NCBI RefSeq assembly: GCF_051020975.1
Contig: NC_135045.1
Location: 5,830,501 to 5,894,500 of the forward strand
Source: Osmia lignaria lignaria
Lineage: Eukaryota > Arthropoda > Insecta > Hymenoptera > Megachilidae
Reading direction: 5' to 3'
DNA length: 64,000 bases
The notes below the pieces were generated by a model, which saw nothing but the letters and a program-made list of their open reading frames with translations, was not told where the DNA came from and searched no databases. A program made the translations under genes and the position numbers. The first letter of the stretch is position 1. Each line of letters opens with the position of its first letter. Shown here in pieces: positions 1 to 11,923 of this stretch.

Positions 1-589
1 AACCGCTGTCTGTACCAATGACTAGAAGCACCGCGTGTCGGTAACATGATCGGTAAGCGTTAAATCAGGTGTTTCTTCTGATGCCTTCGTGTATGAACAA
101 ATGTATACGTGTGTTTTACGTAATTAAAAAGAGAGAAAATGATATATACCGAATTAGGAGAAAGCTGAAATTCCTTCACGAGGAAATCAGTCTTTAGTCA
201 TTCAACGCTTCGTTTTCTGATTAATATGTTTATCTTATTATAAATTATTGAACATTTTTGGAATTTCAGGTTTCGAAAAAAAGGTTTATTTCCTGAAAAT
301 AAATCATCCACTATCTACTTCTAGCATCAGTTATACGATACTCGATTAAAGTGAAGCTTCTTACGCTTCCCAACAACGTGTATCTTAAATCACCGTATAA
401 ATTTTGCTTCTGATCTCATAATTCCCCGGAAAATCGTCAAAGGAAACACGCAATTGATCCCAAAGATCTTCTAATACCATCGAAAGTAGATAGAAAAGAG
501 GTAAGCGTAGTTTCAATCCCGCAAAACAGTCTGGTAGAGGTCTATAGTCAACGGAGGAGAACGCGACGAGAACGCCTGACGCTGGCTGA

Positions 590-633
590 CACCATTAGCG
601 CAGCCATCCGTCACCATTAACACAGATGTCCGT
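590..633. repeat. 22-bp tandem repeat, two copies
   Basis: Two adjacent 22-bp units both start CACCATTA and end TCCGT (590-611 and 612-633), differing at about five positions in the middle. A looser third relative (CGCATTAATCACACC) follows near 648. Each unit carries a CCATTA homeodomain-type core. It may be a small duplicated binding-site unit or a chance minisatellite. Confidence 0.6.
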
Positions 634-1027
634 GTGTTTCCGCGAACATCGCATTAATCACACCTATCCACATAAATTTCCGCCAGTCCGAGCCGAGCAA
701 CGAAACCCGAGCGTTGCCTGACACCTTAATGGATGATAAATCAGGAATTCATTAAGGGTGGGGGGGATAGGAGGGCGGATGCGATGTATTTATTAAATCG
801 AATTCGACGCTAGCAAATAGCTATATTTTAATCTGTCCGGTGTCACCAGTGTCCGGCTGCTCAGTCTTTCGCGATCCTTTCGTTTCAATTAAGCTTGACA
901 GCTATTCGATCGATATTTAATAAAAATGAAGAAATGCAAGCAATTTTACAGTTTCGCTCGTTAATTGCAACTCATTACTTCGTATAGTCTTTTTAACCAT
1001 CAGGAAAAAACTTATCGGTTCAACTAT

Positions 1028-1089
1028 GTCATTTTAAATCCTCTGGTTTCTTTAGCATGAACGCAACATGCTTGAAACTGTAAAATGAC
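1028..1089. other. nested hairpin, about 62 nt
   Basis: GTCATTTTA (1028-1036) pairs with TAAAATGAC (1081-1089). Inside it GTTTC (1046-1050) pairs with GAAAC (1074-1078), and AGCATG (1054-1059) with CATGCT (1067-1072) around a 7-nt loop. The length suits a small RNA precursor, but the 9-nt bulge on the 5' arm argues against a typical microRNA. No known mature microRNA was recognised in it. Confidence 0.35.
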
Positions 1090-1667
1090 TTAAAAAACAA
1101 TGACGTGAAGTTGTACAGAGTAGTTGTAAGAAGATTTTCAAAGCATTTAACTTAGCTTTCTGAATACGTAGAAGTACGTAAATTGCCTGGAATAACGGAT
1201 AATCTTTTCAAGGTACTTCTGCAGCTCAGTTGAAGTAAATGTTCTAAAGATTTTCCTCCAGTCGCAACTATGCAAGAAATAAAAATGACGACCCCCTTTC
1301 AAAAGTAGTCTTCTATACTTCAACTTGCTGAATTGTAATCTGTAATATCAATTAAATTCTCAACACTTGCTGCAAAATGAATTTTGCAAATGTAGTAAAC
1401 ACTTAATAGGTAATCAAGATTAAAGGGAATGATTGTTTCAATCGTATAGAATCCCCGCTATATGTAGACATACATATGGTGGAAAGTTAGGAGAACAACA
1501 GGGCGATAATAACATCTGGGGTTTCAAGTTCAGCAAGGTTTAATTTTAGGTAAAGGCTGATAGTCGCTATGGGAGGTTGCTTGTTACATCTTCAACAAAC
1601 CGGCGGCTAAAACGGTAACACGCGACAACACGCTTGGGAAATATGTGTCAGAGTTTCAATCAAAGCT

Positions 1668-1684
1668 GTAATCCTAAGGATTAC
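1668..1684. promoter_or_regulatory. 17-bp palindrome with inverted TAATCC sites
   Basis: GTAATCCT, one central A, then AGGATTAC forms a perfect 17-bp palindrome. It contains TAATCC and its mirror GGATTA, the core bound by lysine-50 homeodomain proteins of the Bicoid/Otd/Otx class. Function is inferred from the motif only. Confidence 0.3.
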
Positions 1685-2223
1685 ACAATTTCGTTTTCTG
1701 CTGTCCCAACAAGCTTACTATTTTCATCGTTTCGTGAAACGAGATTAAATAAACGTTACGTTCAATCAATTTTGTCTTTTCGCTGTTAATTGTATTGTTT
1801 TCTATTGTATCGTGTAACTGGATTGTTGGAAATTTAAGAAACAATTTATAGCATTTAATAACTTTTAAATCAAGAAAAATCTAAGATAATTAAATTCATG
1901 CTCGTTCAGACACTCTCCTTTCAGTTTGAGTGTCTTGCAACCCTTAAACTTTTCACTCTGAAGAGTGTTCCGCCCAATAATTATCACCGTCAATTATAAT
2001 AATAAATCCTCCAGAAAGAAGTAGCAACTTCCCTTAATTATTTTTGTTCCATTTGAAAATGTTAAAAAGGAGAAATAGAAAATTAAAACAATTATTATGG
2101 GTAAATAAAATTTAGAGTGTATAATACGTGTCAAATATATTTTTGAATACTATATCAAATTAAAACAATGTTGAAACCATCATACGTTACTTGCGTAGCG
2201 CTTCTCATTTGTTCGCTCAAAAT

Positions 2224-2832
2224 TTACTTCATAATCATCTTATCCACAACTGCACTACTCATTGTACGATCCTCGGTATGCTTTGGAACATAAATACATT
2301 TACACGACATAGGTGTCGACTGATTATAAAGGTTTAATATTTCTCCCCGAGCATTCGCGGTGAAGTAATGCAAGCCGGCTCGCAAGAGGTACCAGGTTGA
2401 AGCGGAGAGAAGGACAGAGAGGGTAGAAGTTGAGGCGAAAAAGCGAAACAGAATAGAAGGGAGAAAAGAAAGGAGTGCGACCACATGAAGCGGACAACCA
2501 GTGGTAATGGAGCCGAGAGCCGACTGTAAATAATGCGGCTTATTGTTAAATCGCCGCGGTCCCAGCATCATTAACTCTATCGCAGATCGCCGTGGCGCAG
2601 CGGGTGTCGCGGTAACTCTTACCTCGACCGAGTATATGCCCGTTGCGAGTACAATGCCGGCTAATGATGCCTCCACACCGGTATGTGGAACGAGGAGAGT
2701 ACCGAAGGAACTGGATGGAACCGCAAAAAGGGATCCAGCTACCGCGGACGAAGACGGATGATGCATCGAACCAGGCGACGAACAGACCGACCTGAACAAC
2801 TTTCTTTCCTTCCTTTTTTTTTTTAACTCCAT
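2224..2832 (-). other. unrecognised 202-codon open frame, probably not a gene
   Basis: The frame runs from an ATG at 2832 to a stop at 2224. The predicted protein opens with a basic lysine/arginine-rich stretch, is rich in Ser, Ala and Leu, and has a Phe/Leu-rich segment around residues 118-145 that could pass for a membrane segment. I recognise no domain. A second frame (2543-2761 plus) is open across the same GC-rich patch, which suggests the openness comes from base composition. No splice sites, promoter or polyadenylation signal stand out. If real, it would be a lineage-specific single-exon gene. Confidence 0.12.
2550..2601. repeat. short GC-rich direct repeat
   Basis: ATCGCCGCGGTCCCAGC (2550-2566) recurs as ATCGCCGTGGCGCAGC (2586-2601), 36 bp further on, within a GC-rich patch of an AT-rich region. 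The separating sequence contains CATCATTAA. It may be a duplicated binding-site pair. Confidence 0.4.
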
Positions 2833-3898
2833 TTATTGACGCACAATCTGTCTTTTAGACGTCCGGTGATCTTTATACACTGCTATTTTAACGTTATGTA
2901 ACGGCTCAGTCGAGTGACTAGGTAGCACAAGTAAATTCTATGATGCCTAACTTCAAAATTTATTCTCTTTTTAATTGCATATTCAGTGCCATCTACGGTA
3001 AAAAGGAGAAATATATGACAGACAGCTAGTAAGTGCATAAATCATTAAAAACCAGATTAGAGATCCGATTTTATATCTGCAATATGTGAAGAAATATCAA
3101 TCTTGTTTATTTTCTAAATTACCAAGCGGTCTTAAACACTATGCAGTTGGCCGCCACTGTACATTATTTAATGTAGTGGCAGAGGTCATAGAAGCAGGAG
3201 AGACCGCCACAGGGGACAACCCTTCATCACTCGTCAATGGTGGTGGTTCTCCTCCCTGTTTCTCCCCTTAACCACATGTAACGCCATCGCGCCTATCAAC
3301 TCACGCTGAGAGCGTACCAACCGCTAATGAACGTCTCAATACTCACGCTGAGCACCTTCATCTTTCGAACCCCTGCGCCCGATGAGCATCAGTCTAGTTT
3401 AGTGCCGTATAACGCGCTGTGGTTAATCATTTTCAGATCCTGTCATCGCTCTCGTTTCGGATCCCTTACCCCCTTGCATCAGCGATCAATATTAACGATT
3501 ACCAACGACGTAGAATCGTCGAATAAGAAACATACAAGAATGTCAAATAAAATTTATAATAAATTTTGTTGAAAGCAGAGACATAGCCATTTTCATTATA
3601 GCCGTCAAAATGATAACTAAAGAGATATCGTAACGAAGGAGAAGTAATATTATCCTTTCCAGATATTCACTTTTAATATCGTTTAATACAGGAATAAAGT
3701 AAAAGCAGCGTCATTGCTATAGCTCTCAACCCTGCGCTACACTCAAGGGTGAGTTTCTATTGCGATATCACGTCTAGAAGTATAGGTGGCGTCCATTGGC
3801 TACGTTTCTTGCAATAGCTCCTTCGAGGATTGAAAGTTTTTCGATTTCGTTTCTACGTACCATCACAGACGATATTATTGCTTGGTTTGGTGGAAAAT
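2833..3898. other. non-coding stretch, nothing major recognised
   Basis: Only short frames (61 and 81 codons) without recognisable products. The one internal repeat I see is the 12-mer ACTCACGCTGAG, at 3299-3310 and again at 3341-3352, within a GC-richer patch. Confidence 0.5.
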
Positions 3899-3901
3899 AT
3901 A

Positions 3902-4079
3902 CAGGGTGTTCCTGACAAAGATGATCCCCTTAAGAGAGATAAAATGGTCAGAGTTTAGAAAAAGCTATTCGAAAAAGATAAGTTTCAACAACTTTAAAAG
4001 AGTCCACGTTTTAAAACCTGTGTTTACAGTTGGAAAATTGTTATTTTATCGGAAATGTTTCCAAAATATTTATTGCTGA
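3902..4079 (+). mobile_element. solo terminus of a TA-flanked CAGGGTG-type DNA transposon
   Basis: TA followed by CAGGGTGTTCCTGAC begins at 3902 and matches the ends seen at 32878, 33510, 33827, 58293 and 60477. No mirror-image end (GGAACACCCTG) is visible before the next element at 4315, so this looks like a truncated copy. The 65-codon frame 3882-4079 lies over it and shows no transposase signature. The right boundary is arbitrary. Confidence 0.35.
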
Positions 4080-4314
4080 TATCTATAAGGCATTCTTCTT
4101 GTACGAGAGAAATGATTATTTTCACAAAATACCATGAAATCTGGAAGCCTACTAAGAATTAAACATTAAAAGATTGTATGTTTTTACTAAAGCATGATAT
4201 TACTTTTAGTGATGTTAACTCATTTAGACTTATCGTTCCCTATTCGGTACAGTTTATTAAAAAAAAGAAATAATCAATTACCCATTCAAGTTTCATGTTG
4301 TCGACTGTACCATA

Positions 4315-4722
4315 GAGGGTGTTCGGCTAGGGGTGAATATCCTTTGAAGGGGTAGTAGCTGAGGTGATTTTGAACAACTTTTTCCTCTCTCAAAATACTC
4401 GTTAAAGCTTAGCTTTTGAATTATTAATGAAATATACCGACCAATGAGAGCGCGCATAGCGCACGAGTTCAGCTGTGGGAGTATTGGCTACGAGAACCGA
4501 GCTCGACTGTGGCCGCGAACAAACTACTCGACGCTGCGTTGGTTCGTAACCGACACTCACGCGGCTGAGCCTGCGCGCTATGCGCACTCTGATCGGCCAG
4601 TGTTTTTCATTAATAATTCAAAAACTAAGCTTTAACGAACCTTTTAGTAAAGGAAAAAGTTGTTCATTACCATCTCAGCTATCATCCCCTCCAAGGGTGC
4701 CTTCCCCTAACCGAACACCTTC
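4315..4722. mobile_element. complete foldback MITE, 408 bp, TA target duplication
   Basis: The left end GAGGGTGTTCGGCTAGGGG is mirrored by CCCCTAACCGAACACCTTC at the right end, with TA on both outer sides (4313-4314 and 4723-4724). Both halves are inverted copies along nearly the whole length. GTTAAAGCTTAG at 4401-4412 matches CTAAGCTTTAAC at 4625-4636, and a 19-bp perfect arm at 4414-4432 matches 4605-4623, all symmetric about 4518.5. A side effect is that the plus frame 4444-4635 and the minus frame 4402-4587 give similar peptides, both ending in FFINNSKTKL-like or YFINNSKAKL residues; these are mirror artefacts, not genes. There is no transposase, so it is non-autonomous. The TA duplication fits the Tc1/mariner group or a relative. 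Confidence 0.85.
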
Positions 4723-6913
4723 TATATGGGACGGGTAATCCTCAGCAACTCTTTCATGAATTGTTTTTCGCATTTTTCAGTTAATTTTCGAACCTTCTTA
4801 ATTCATTTAATATCGCAAATGTTACACAATTTTCACAAAATTAACTTCAGGCCTAAATGGTCTAAGCCTTAGACACTCATGATTGCCATCCTAATATTAA
4901 TCGTTAACAATCCTTTGCTCTCCACATCTTGCCACGTAAAAGTGTAACAAAGTTTTCTACAGTAGCAAGCATTCTAGCTAAGAGATGGTAAGAGGGTATG
5001 GTTGCGTTATTAATATTTCGCCAGGAAAACGTCCGCTCGGTCGTTCCAAGAAATTAAACGAATGGCATCATTTGGCAAAAGTTGTACCGTTATATTTGGC
5101 CAGCATGTGTAAGGTAGTCTGGTGATATTACATCGAGCTACCCGCGCTCTTTCTTCGTTCCATCACCAACTGGCGTCCCTTATTCGCCAGACGATGTCCG
5201 CGCCAAACACTCTCGGAACACCCTTGAAGAAAAGCGTTTCTGCTTCGCGTTGGAGAAGGAAAGCGTGAAGCTGGTGGATCCATAGACGATGTAAAGAGGA
5301 TACCAGAAGAAAGAGCAACCACAATTTCGACGTGCAATCGTGTCTGTACGAGAGAAAAAGAAAGAGGCTGGAACCTCCTTGAAAGAGTGAAGAGGAAAGG
5401 AGAGTTTTTGCAACGGTCAAAGCTGACCGCAGTTCTGGACACAGCAATACTGAGTTCCCAGTTTGGCATTTTACGAAGCCATTCGAACAAGATGGTACGT
5501 GATAATGGTGCCTTATAGGGGAAAAGCAATTTCTGCCTGCAGATCCCTGCTATACCCCGTTGCCTCCAGTCTCGTGCTCGATCTACGTTACGACATACCG
5601 TTGGATTTGTTCCTTCTCACCTCTTAATGGCTAATATTACTTCCAGTTGGTACTTTTTCCAACTACATGGTCGGCAAGCGATTAATAATATTCTATTATA
5701 ATCTATTAACTCGGGGAAACGAGTTCGCAATTGGAACACAGTAACACTTTGTTATTAGCGGGTGTTTCAGAAACAGGTGAGTGGACTTCAACGGTATATC
5801 CCAGTCGTCATAAAATCGCTAATATGGATGAAAAAGAGTCATTTGTAAAATCTGTGTAAAATGCATTTTTTAAGGACGTTCCCTCTGGGCGTTTCTGAAA
5901 TAGCGGATGCGTTTCTCATAAAGAAGAGGTTAATTTATGAGGGGTATTTAGATCAGCGTTTCGTAATTCGATCAAAAAGCTGGGTTGACATGGCTGATAT
6001 CCTTGAATAGAGAAGACGGGGCGCAGAAAGGACGATGAAGGCTTTTAGCGTAAGTCTAGTTTATGAGTATCGCTACGAACGTTTGTTACGCGACAGCTGT
6101 CGGCCGTCGACGCACGGAAAGAGCAACGCGTAATATTTCTCCTGCAGTCGACGGTACGACGCCTACGCTTCGGCTTCACCCATAAATCCGCCGTTTATAT
6201 CGCGCAGATAATGTGTTTATCCTTTATCGACAATATAAATACTCAAATCTCACGAACAGAGCTTGCATTATCGCCTCTGAATGTAATAGAAGCCTTTTAT
6301 CCGCATAGACATTAAACAAACATATAAATTTGGGAGAATCTGAATCTAACGTTTATCATGTTAGATGTTGATCGCTTTGTGTAAATACTTGTGTTCAACT
6401 ATGTAATACATGATTTCGAAGAGAGAAGATTCAAAAGAAAAGATGGCGAACAAAAACACTAATGGAAATACCAGGGTCCCTAGTGTATTTGTACAGGCAT
6501 TAGGACTAAGGGAGGAATTTATATAATAATGCGGCAACTTTTCATGCCAGCCTCCCAAATCGGCGCAACCCAGTGAGTAGCAGTAGCGGTTGGCCGCAGG
6601 CATGTGACCGCCACTTCATATCCGGCCGTATAAAACGGGAACGGGAACGCGAACGCGGCCTCCAGTTTGGAGGGTATAAGGTCCCTCACGAAAACTTTGC
6701 CCAACCTCCCCAGCGAGTTAGCCGAACGTTTATAACCTTCTCCACTCTGTAGGATATGTCTCGGAGCCTGTAAGCCAGCTCGATCTCCAGGACTCGCGCT
6801 TGGCTTCGACGAATGGGACGTAGAAGGTGGTAGCCATGCAGCAGGGGTAAAGAGCGAAAGACAGGGAGGGAGGAAAGGCTAGCAGATATAAATTTCCTGA
6901 TATTCGACCGTTC
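4723..6913. other. mixed-composition non-coding stretch
   Basis: A C/T-biased patch at 5128-5529 is open on the minus strand in three overlapping frames (133, 94 and 77 codons) without recognisable domains, the usual sign of composition-driven openness. TTTCAGAAAC at about 5766 is mirrored by GTTTCTGAAA at about 5890, a weak inverted pair. A perfect 12-bp palindrome CGACAGCTGTCG lies at 6091-6102. A GC-rich patch near 6100-6220 contains a CCATAAATC word. No gene is supported. Confidence 0.5.
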
Positions 6914-7449
6914 GTGTCGTTTGAAATGGGGCAGTTTTCTCGGAACCTAATGGTTATTGCCTTTCTCGGCGGACATATTGCGTTCCATCCAGTGCAATGT
7001 GTGCGGCCGATATATCAGGGCTCTTCGCTCTCTCGGGTCAGGCTCTCTCGGATAAGGATGGCTGACGGGGGCGTGGACGCGGAGGAGAGACAGAGAGAGA
7101 GAGAGGAGGAAAGAAGAAAAGTGACGAACAGAGAGAGCGGCAGAGTCGACGATAGGGAGAAAGAGGGGAGGATAGAATGGGGAAGAGAAGAGATGTCGAC
7201 CGCGCAGTTACCGGAAACCCCTCCGCAACGGAGCAGCAGTCCGCTCGGTGGTCGTGCCCTGCCAGACTGCAGACGGGAAGTGGCCGAGGTGTGGCCGCGG
7301 AGTTGAATTATTACAAACTGCCCCGACATTCATACAGGATGCATGCTCCGACCCGTGCCCGTAAATCTTCGCCGCTACGTCAGCCCTTGACTTTGCACGC
7401 CGTCTACCGACCGGCTGATGTTATTATCGTTGGCTTAAGCGTGAATTGA
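6914..7449. other. purine-rich GAGA block with composition-driven open frames
   Basis: The plus strand from about 6850 to 7190 is strongly purine-rich, with (AG)n runs near 7087-7115 and repeated GAGAG words. Frames are open on both strands (130 codons plus at 6914-7306, 104 codons minus at 7015-7329, 90 codons plus at 7177-7449). The first encodes mostly Arg/Glu/Gly low-complexity sequence and none shows a domain. The GAGAG density could bind a GAGA-factor-like protein, which is inference. Confidence 0.45.
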
Positions 7450-10400
7450 ATAACGCGCCTTCGAACAGTGGTTAAGTGATTTTTGACCCATTGACCGATC
7501 TACGATGTTTGTCCTTACCAGAGAACCGATTACGTACTTCTACCTTGACACATCATTCTTCACATGTGTGTATAACACGTTAATCGCTCACATTTATACA
7601 AATATGATATCCTAGTAAAGATAACATTGAGGATGTTGTGCAAAGAAGATGGTAGGAAAAGGATAAAAGAAGAATAGCGTATGTTTCATCCACGGCCTTA
7701 TTAAACCAATCGGTTAGACTACCTAGTAGGTAAATCAAATACTGAAAATATAGAGTAAAATTTATTTAAAATCAATTTTGAAAATTAATATTAATAAAAT
7801 AAAAGAAGAAACTAGTCAAACAGTATGTGTGTAACTCGTGCGCAACATAAAGAATATAGTTCCCTACCGCTCCGCTAGAGGGCTCAGGGAAAAATGCTAG
7901 GGAACACTAGCATGTCCGTTAGTACATACACAGAGAAGCTTTGCTTATTCCACTTCGCTAGGGAATTAATTGCACGCCATGTCCAATACTTTTTTGTTCG
8001 ATTTTAATTTTAATAACGTATGCCAATTTGAATCTATATAAACAATATGTCTTGATTATACATATAATAACAAGTAATAAGATGCAATATTTCATTCCCA
8101 AGAAATTAATTGGTTTCTGTCATTAATATTTTACGCGATACTAATGAAATATTAATAACAAAATCCAAGTCAATAAAACCTTATTTCTTATTTCTTAATT
8201 CTATTTACACCTTCGATAGGAACAAGTTTTTTGCATAAATTCGTCAAACACATTTTCTTATGACATTTCTTGAACGAAAACAATATTTTTGTTTCAATTC
8301 ATTCAGTATTCATTGTCTCACGCCACACGGTATTATTCATGCTAATTTTACCTCGCATTAATGAACTGAATTCCTGACACGTGAAAAATCACCGACTATC
8401 GTGATTGCAATTTTCAGCATGTAGCACATAAATTGCAGAGTGATTGCACGACAGGCAATTAGATACGTCGACCAGTTTTAATAAACTCAGTAAAATTATT
8501 ACCGACCGTATTGGCACAGACCGCCACTACAAGCATTTGGCACCACTACTAGCTTCTACAAAATATATAACTCGTACTCTTATCGCATAAATCACACGAA
8601 ATTTTCTTTTGTATCGTTGATTTGCTTAAACGTTTCACGTTTGAAATAACATGCATAACGACAGAAACACAGTGCCAACGTTATACTGATATTACGTGTT
8701 TCGTTCTTGGCTCGTTATCCAAAGAAAAAGATTTTATATTGTGGAATTTTGTAATCATCCAACGTTAGGTACATTATTTAACGTCAATATAAAATAAAAA
8801 TTACGATAATTCATTCTGTTTGTAAGTGTTCGTAATTTAACATCTTCAAGTACTAGAAAGTGTTTAAAGTGACACAGAAAATGACAGAAATATATTGCCA
8901 GCATTGTAACAGCTTCTACTTTCAGGTACCTACGTATTCTACATAAAATTGTTCTCAATTAAACTTATAAAAATTTAAAAAATATATTCAATATTCTTCT
9001 CGTCTTAAAATACATCCGTCTCTGATTGAAATTTTAAAATCTTTTGTCTCAAAGTTCACCATTTTTCCAAAAATTATTATAACATTCATTTTTTATCTCG
9101 ACAATAGCCAACATACATTTCAACAAAAATACCTCGATAAAATTTGTAATTTAAAATAAGAAATTTGAAACCGGTCATTTTGACTGGTTTGACATTTCTA
9201 ATGTTAAATACGTGTATTTAAGTACTGATAACTGTTGATTTAGATTGTGAAATACAAGCTTCATTTTAATCCGATTCTAAATTATACAGTGTCTAAAAAA
9301 AAAAAAATTAAAATAAGTTAATACATATAAAAGTATCGATAAACATTAGGAAGCAGAAAGCAGCCTATGGAACGGAACGGAGTTAGGGAAATTTCAGCAA
9401 TCCACTTGAAAGTATGATACAATTTCAAGTTTCACCGGTAGAATAGGATGATGGAGTCAAATGGGGTTGGCAAGCACGTATCGACAACCTGGTCACCGAC
9501 GCGTTCAGTGGCAACCCCAAATAGAAAGAAAAGGGAGAAATACGGTTGCCTTGTCCGTATCTTCAATCCAGGGTTTCTCGATTTCTTCACTTCTATCGAG
9601 CCTCGTACGAACGCTTTTACAACGGTCAGCGGTCTTTGATGCCCGAACAAATCTCAGCGACAGCTCCTCGCATGCAGTCCAATTTAACTAAATCCTTTCC
9701 GCTTTTCCAACGCTAGAGAAGGAGTGTACGGGAAGGAAAGTTGCAGGACAGGGAAGGAGAGAAGCCATACGTGAAGATAAGATTGGAAAAGTTGTATGAG
9801 GGGCAACTTTAACAGCTATATAACCATTACGGTGCCGATAAAGTGGAATCTAGTGTCTTAACGGTCTGGAACGAAATTCCGGATATAGCGTCGTATATTC
9901 CAATGGAGTTAAACACGACGTTCAGATACTAGTTTTCTACTCGTTCCCATGAACACTGTACACGACTGCTTTATTATCCGATAGATCGAAAGAATGGCAA
10001 CGTTTTACAGACGGATAGAATATCTGTCTGTTTTATACGCGTCTATGGATCCGTTTATGGAAAGATGTAACCCATAACATACAAAGTATAGGACGACTTT
10101 ATTCGAATTTATATTTCATGACACGAGTCACGGCAGATGATTTCAATGTATGTAATATATTACCTATAATTTGAAAGATGTACGAGCCGTTGATAATACT
10201 TATTTCGTTGTTCATAACGTAAAAAGTATAAATTCTTAACGTTAACATATGGAAATATAATTATTATCTGTCCGAAACAAATACACCGGGTAAAACGCAT
10301 GGAGAAACTGAATTAATGCCTCACACTATCAAAAATAAAGGCTACCAGTTTCATGTTGTAACGAGAATTGTTGTTATAAATATAAGGAACAGCGGTACAA

Positions 10401-10680
10401 CGGTGTTTGTGCTGCAGGCAACGTTCACCATAACTCACCTATGGGACTGACAGCTTGCATAATACCCGCGAAATTGGTTTTATAAGACGACGCCAAGCAC
10501 TGCTTCACAACAATGCCATAAACGCTCCGTTTAAATTACGAGTCAGTGGCGTAACGTCGTTGAAAATGTAGAATATTTCACAAAATATATTTTAAGACAT
10601 TTATATTTTAAACATTTAAAAAGCATAAAACAAATGGTCCTTATCGGTTGTCTCGTTTCAAATAAATTTCTAACCTCAAA
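7450..10680. other. AT-rich non-coding stretch
   Basis: No coding signal recognised. A GC-richer interruption at 7859-7977 starts with TTCCCTACCG and ends with a loosely mirrored CGCTAGGGAA, possibly a small degraded inverted-repeat element. A perfect 10-bp hairpin lies at 8122-8156 (ATTAATATTT/AAATATTAAT). An A13 run sits near 9297. Short overlapping frames at 9432-9691 are open on both strands without recognisable products. CAGTGGCGTAACG at 10544 resembles a hAT-type end but has no partner. Confidence 0.5.
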
Positions 10681-10687
10681 ATTAAAG

Positions 10688-10713
10688 AACCTAACCTAAC
10701 ATAACCTAACCTA
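10688..10713 (-). repeat. interstitial telomere-like TTAGG repeat
   Basis: The plus strand reads AACCTAACCTAAC then ATAACCTAACCTAC, which is four TTAGG-type units on the minus strand with one interruption. TTAGG is the ancestral insect telomere motif. A short internal run like this is common in insect chromosomes and does not show that a telomere is near. Confidence 0.7.
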
Positions 10714-11923
10714 CAGTACAAAAGCTTACCACATTGCAGCAGTGATACGAATCATTGAATTCTCATGTTTAAGGTATATGACGTAATAAAAAGTAAAAAT
10801 CGTTATAGTAAATACATTGTTAGATTATAATTCCTTCTCAATTATTACGTTAAATGAGAAAGACAGTTTAATCTTTGAAAAGACATACGTATTGTTGCAC
10901 GAGCATCATTTGCTGTACAGCCGTCTGATATAATATTGGATATGACACCGGAAATTGAATACCCTTCACGTAGACAGCTATCATTTATGCGTGTATGAAC
11001 TTTGCAATATTACCTGTTATCGATTTCATATTTAGCTTGAAGTATTCATACTGGCTCTCTATTGAACGCCAACTGAAGAAATAATTACGAAAGGAAGATA
11101 TAATGTACGAAATAAAGGTCAAATAGGAAATGGTATACAGTTGAGTTAGATATAACGCACTGGTGGTACAAAGAAATTTCCAATTCCATTTTCTATAAAC
11201 ATTCTACAAAGGAAATTTATAATTAATTTTTCACGAAAGCTCTCCAATATATTTATCATTATATTTTCTATAATAATATCGTTCAAGTAATACTCAGTTG
11301 TGAATTGATTTTCGACCGAGCCACTATGACAACTTCACCTTTACCCAACCGTAGGTCAATCAATCATTTAATGTCATAACTCCGCGTATGTGAAATCGTG
11401 CAGGTGATCATGCCTCGCATACAAAAAGAACTTCGCCACTAGCGCTGAGTTATAATCTCTCGTATCATTGTTTTATGACGGAACCATAAACAATTCAGAC
11501 GCACGGGCGTTATTCGTTGGAGAGGTAAGCAGGCTCAAGCCGTGATTTACCGAAAGTCGTAAATTTTTTCACTTACCGCGGATTAGATAGCACCGCTTGA
11601 ATGTAAATTCATCCGGACAGAACTGTGCCAGCCACAGTTACGGCCAGAAACTTTATTTTCCCCTTATAATGGAGTAGCGTCAGCCATTTATGCCCTCGAA
11701 TTTTACGGTAGTACATATCATTTACATAAGGTAAACACTCATGGATAACACGTTTGATCTATGCGGACAATAGATCCTCTATTTCATATCCTTTTTATAA
11801 TCTATCCATTTATTTCAAAATACACGATTCTTTTTTGATTGTAAAACTCAGTGACATTTTTTTGACAACTTTCTTTTTAGTCCTGCGCAGTCCATGACAA
11901 ATTTTCTAAAAATGTAAACCAGG
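10714..11923. other. AT-rich non-coding stretch, nothing recognised
   Basis: No open frame of 60 codons or more, no RNA gene and no repeat structure stood out. Composition becomes more GC-rich around 11500-11700 without a recognisable element. Confidence 0.5.

Larger units (their letters stand above)
1..2223. other. AT-rich non-coding stretch, no gene recognised
   Basis: No frame here encodes anything I recognise. The stretch holds a 22-bp tandem pair at 590-633, a nested hairpin at 1028-1089, a short perfect hairpin near 1459-1476 (ATATGTA/TACATAT) and a TAATCC/GGATTA palindrome at 1668-1684, listed separately. A GC-richer patch at about 500-720 is rich in CCATTA and CATTAA words, which could be homeodomain-type sites, but that is inference. 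Confidence 0.6.

Noticed and set aside
4402..4635. Two similar open frames on opposite strands (4402-4587 minus, 4444-4635 plus)
   Set aside because: They are the two arms of the palindromic MITE read in mirror orientation, not paralogous genes.
5128..5529. Three nested or overlapping minus-strand frames up to 133 codons
   Set aside because: Simultaneous openness in multiple frames and absence of domain features point to composition rather than coding.
7859..7977. TTCCCTACCG...CGCTAGGGAA as a 119-bp MITE
   Set aside because: The inverted match is about 9 bases with mismatches and there is no clear target duplication.
10544..10570. CAGTGGCGTAACGTCG as a hAT-type terminus
   Set aside because: Only about 10 bases agree with the terminus at 43237, and no partner end or target duplication is visible.
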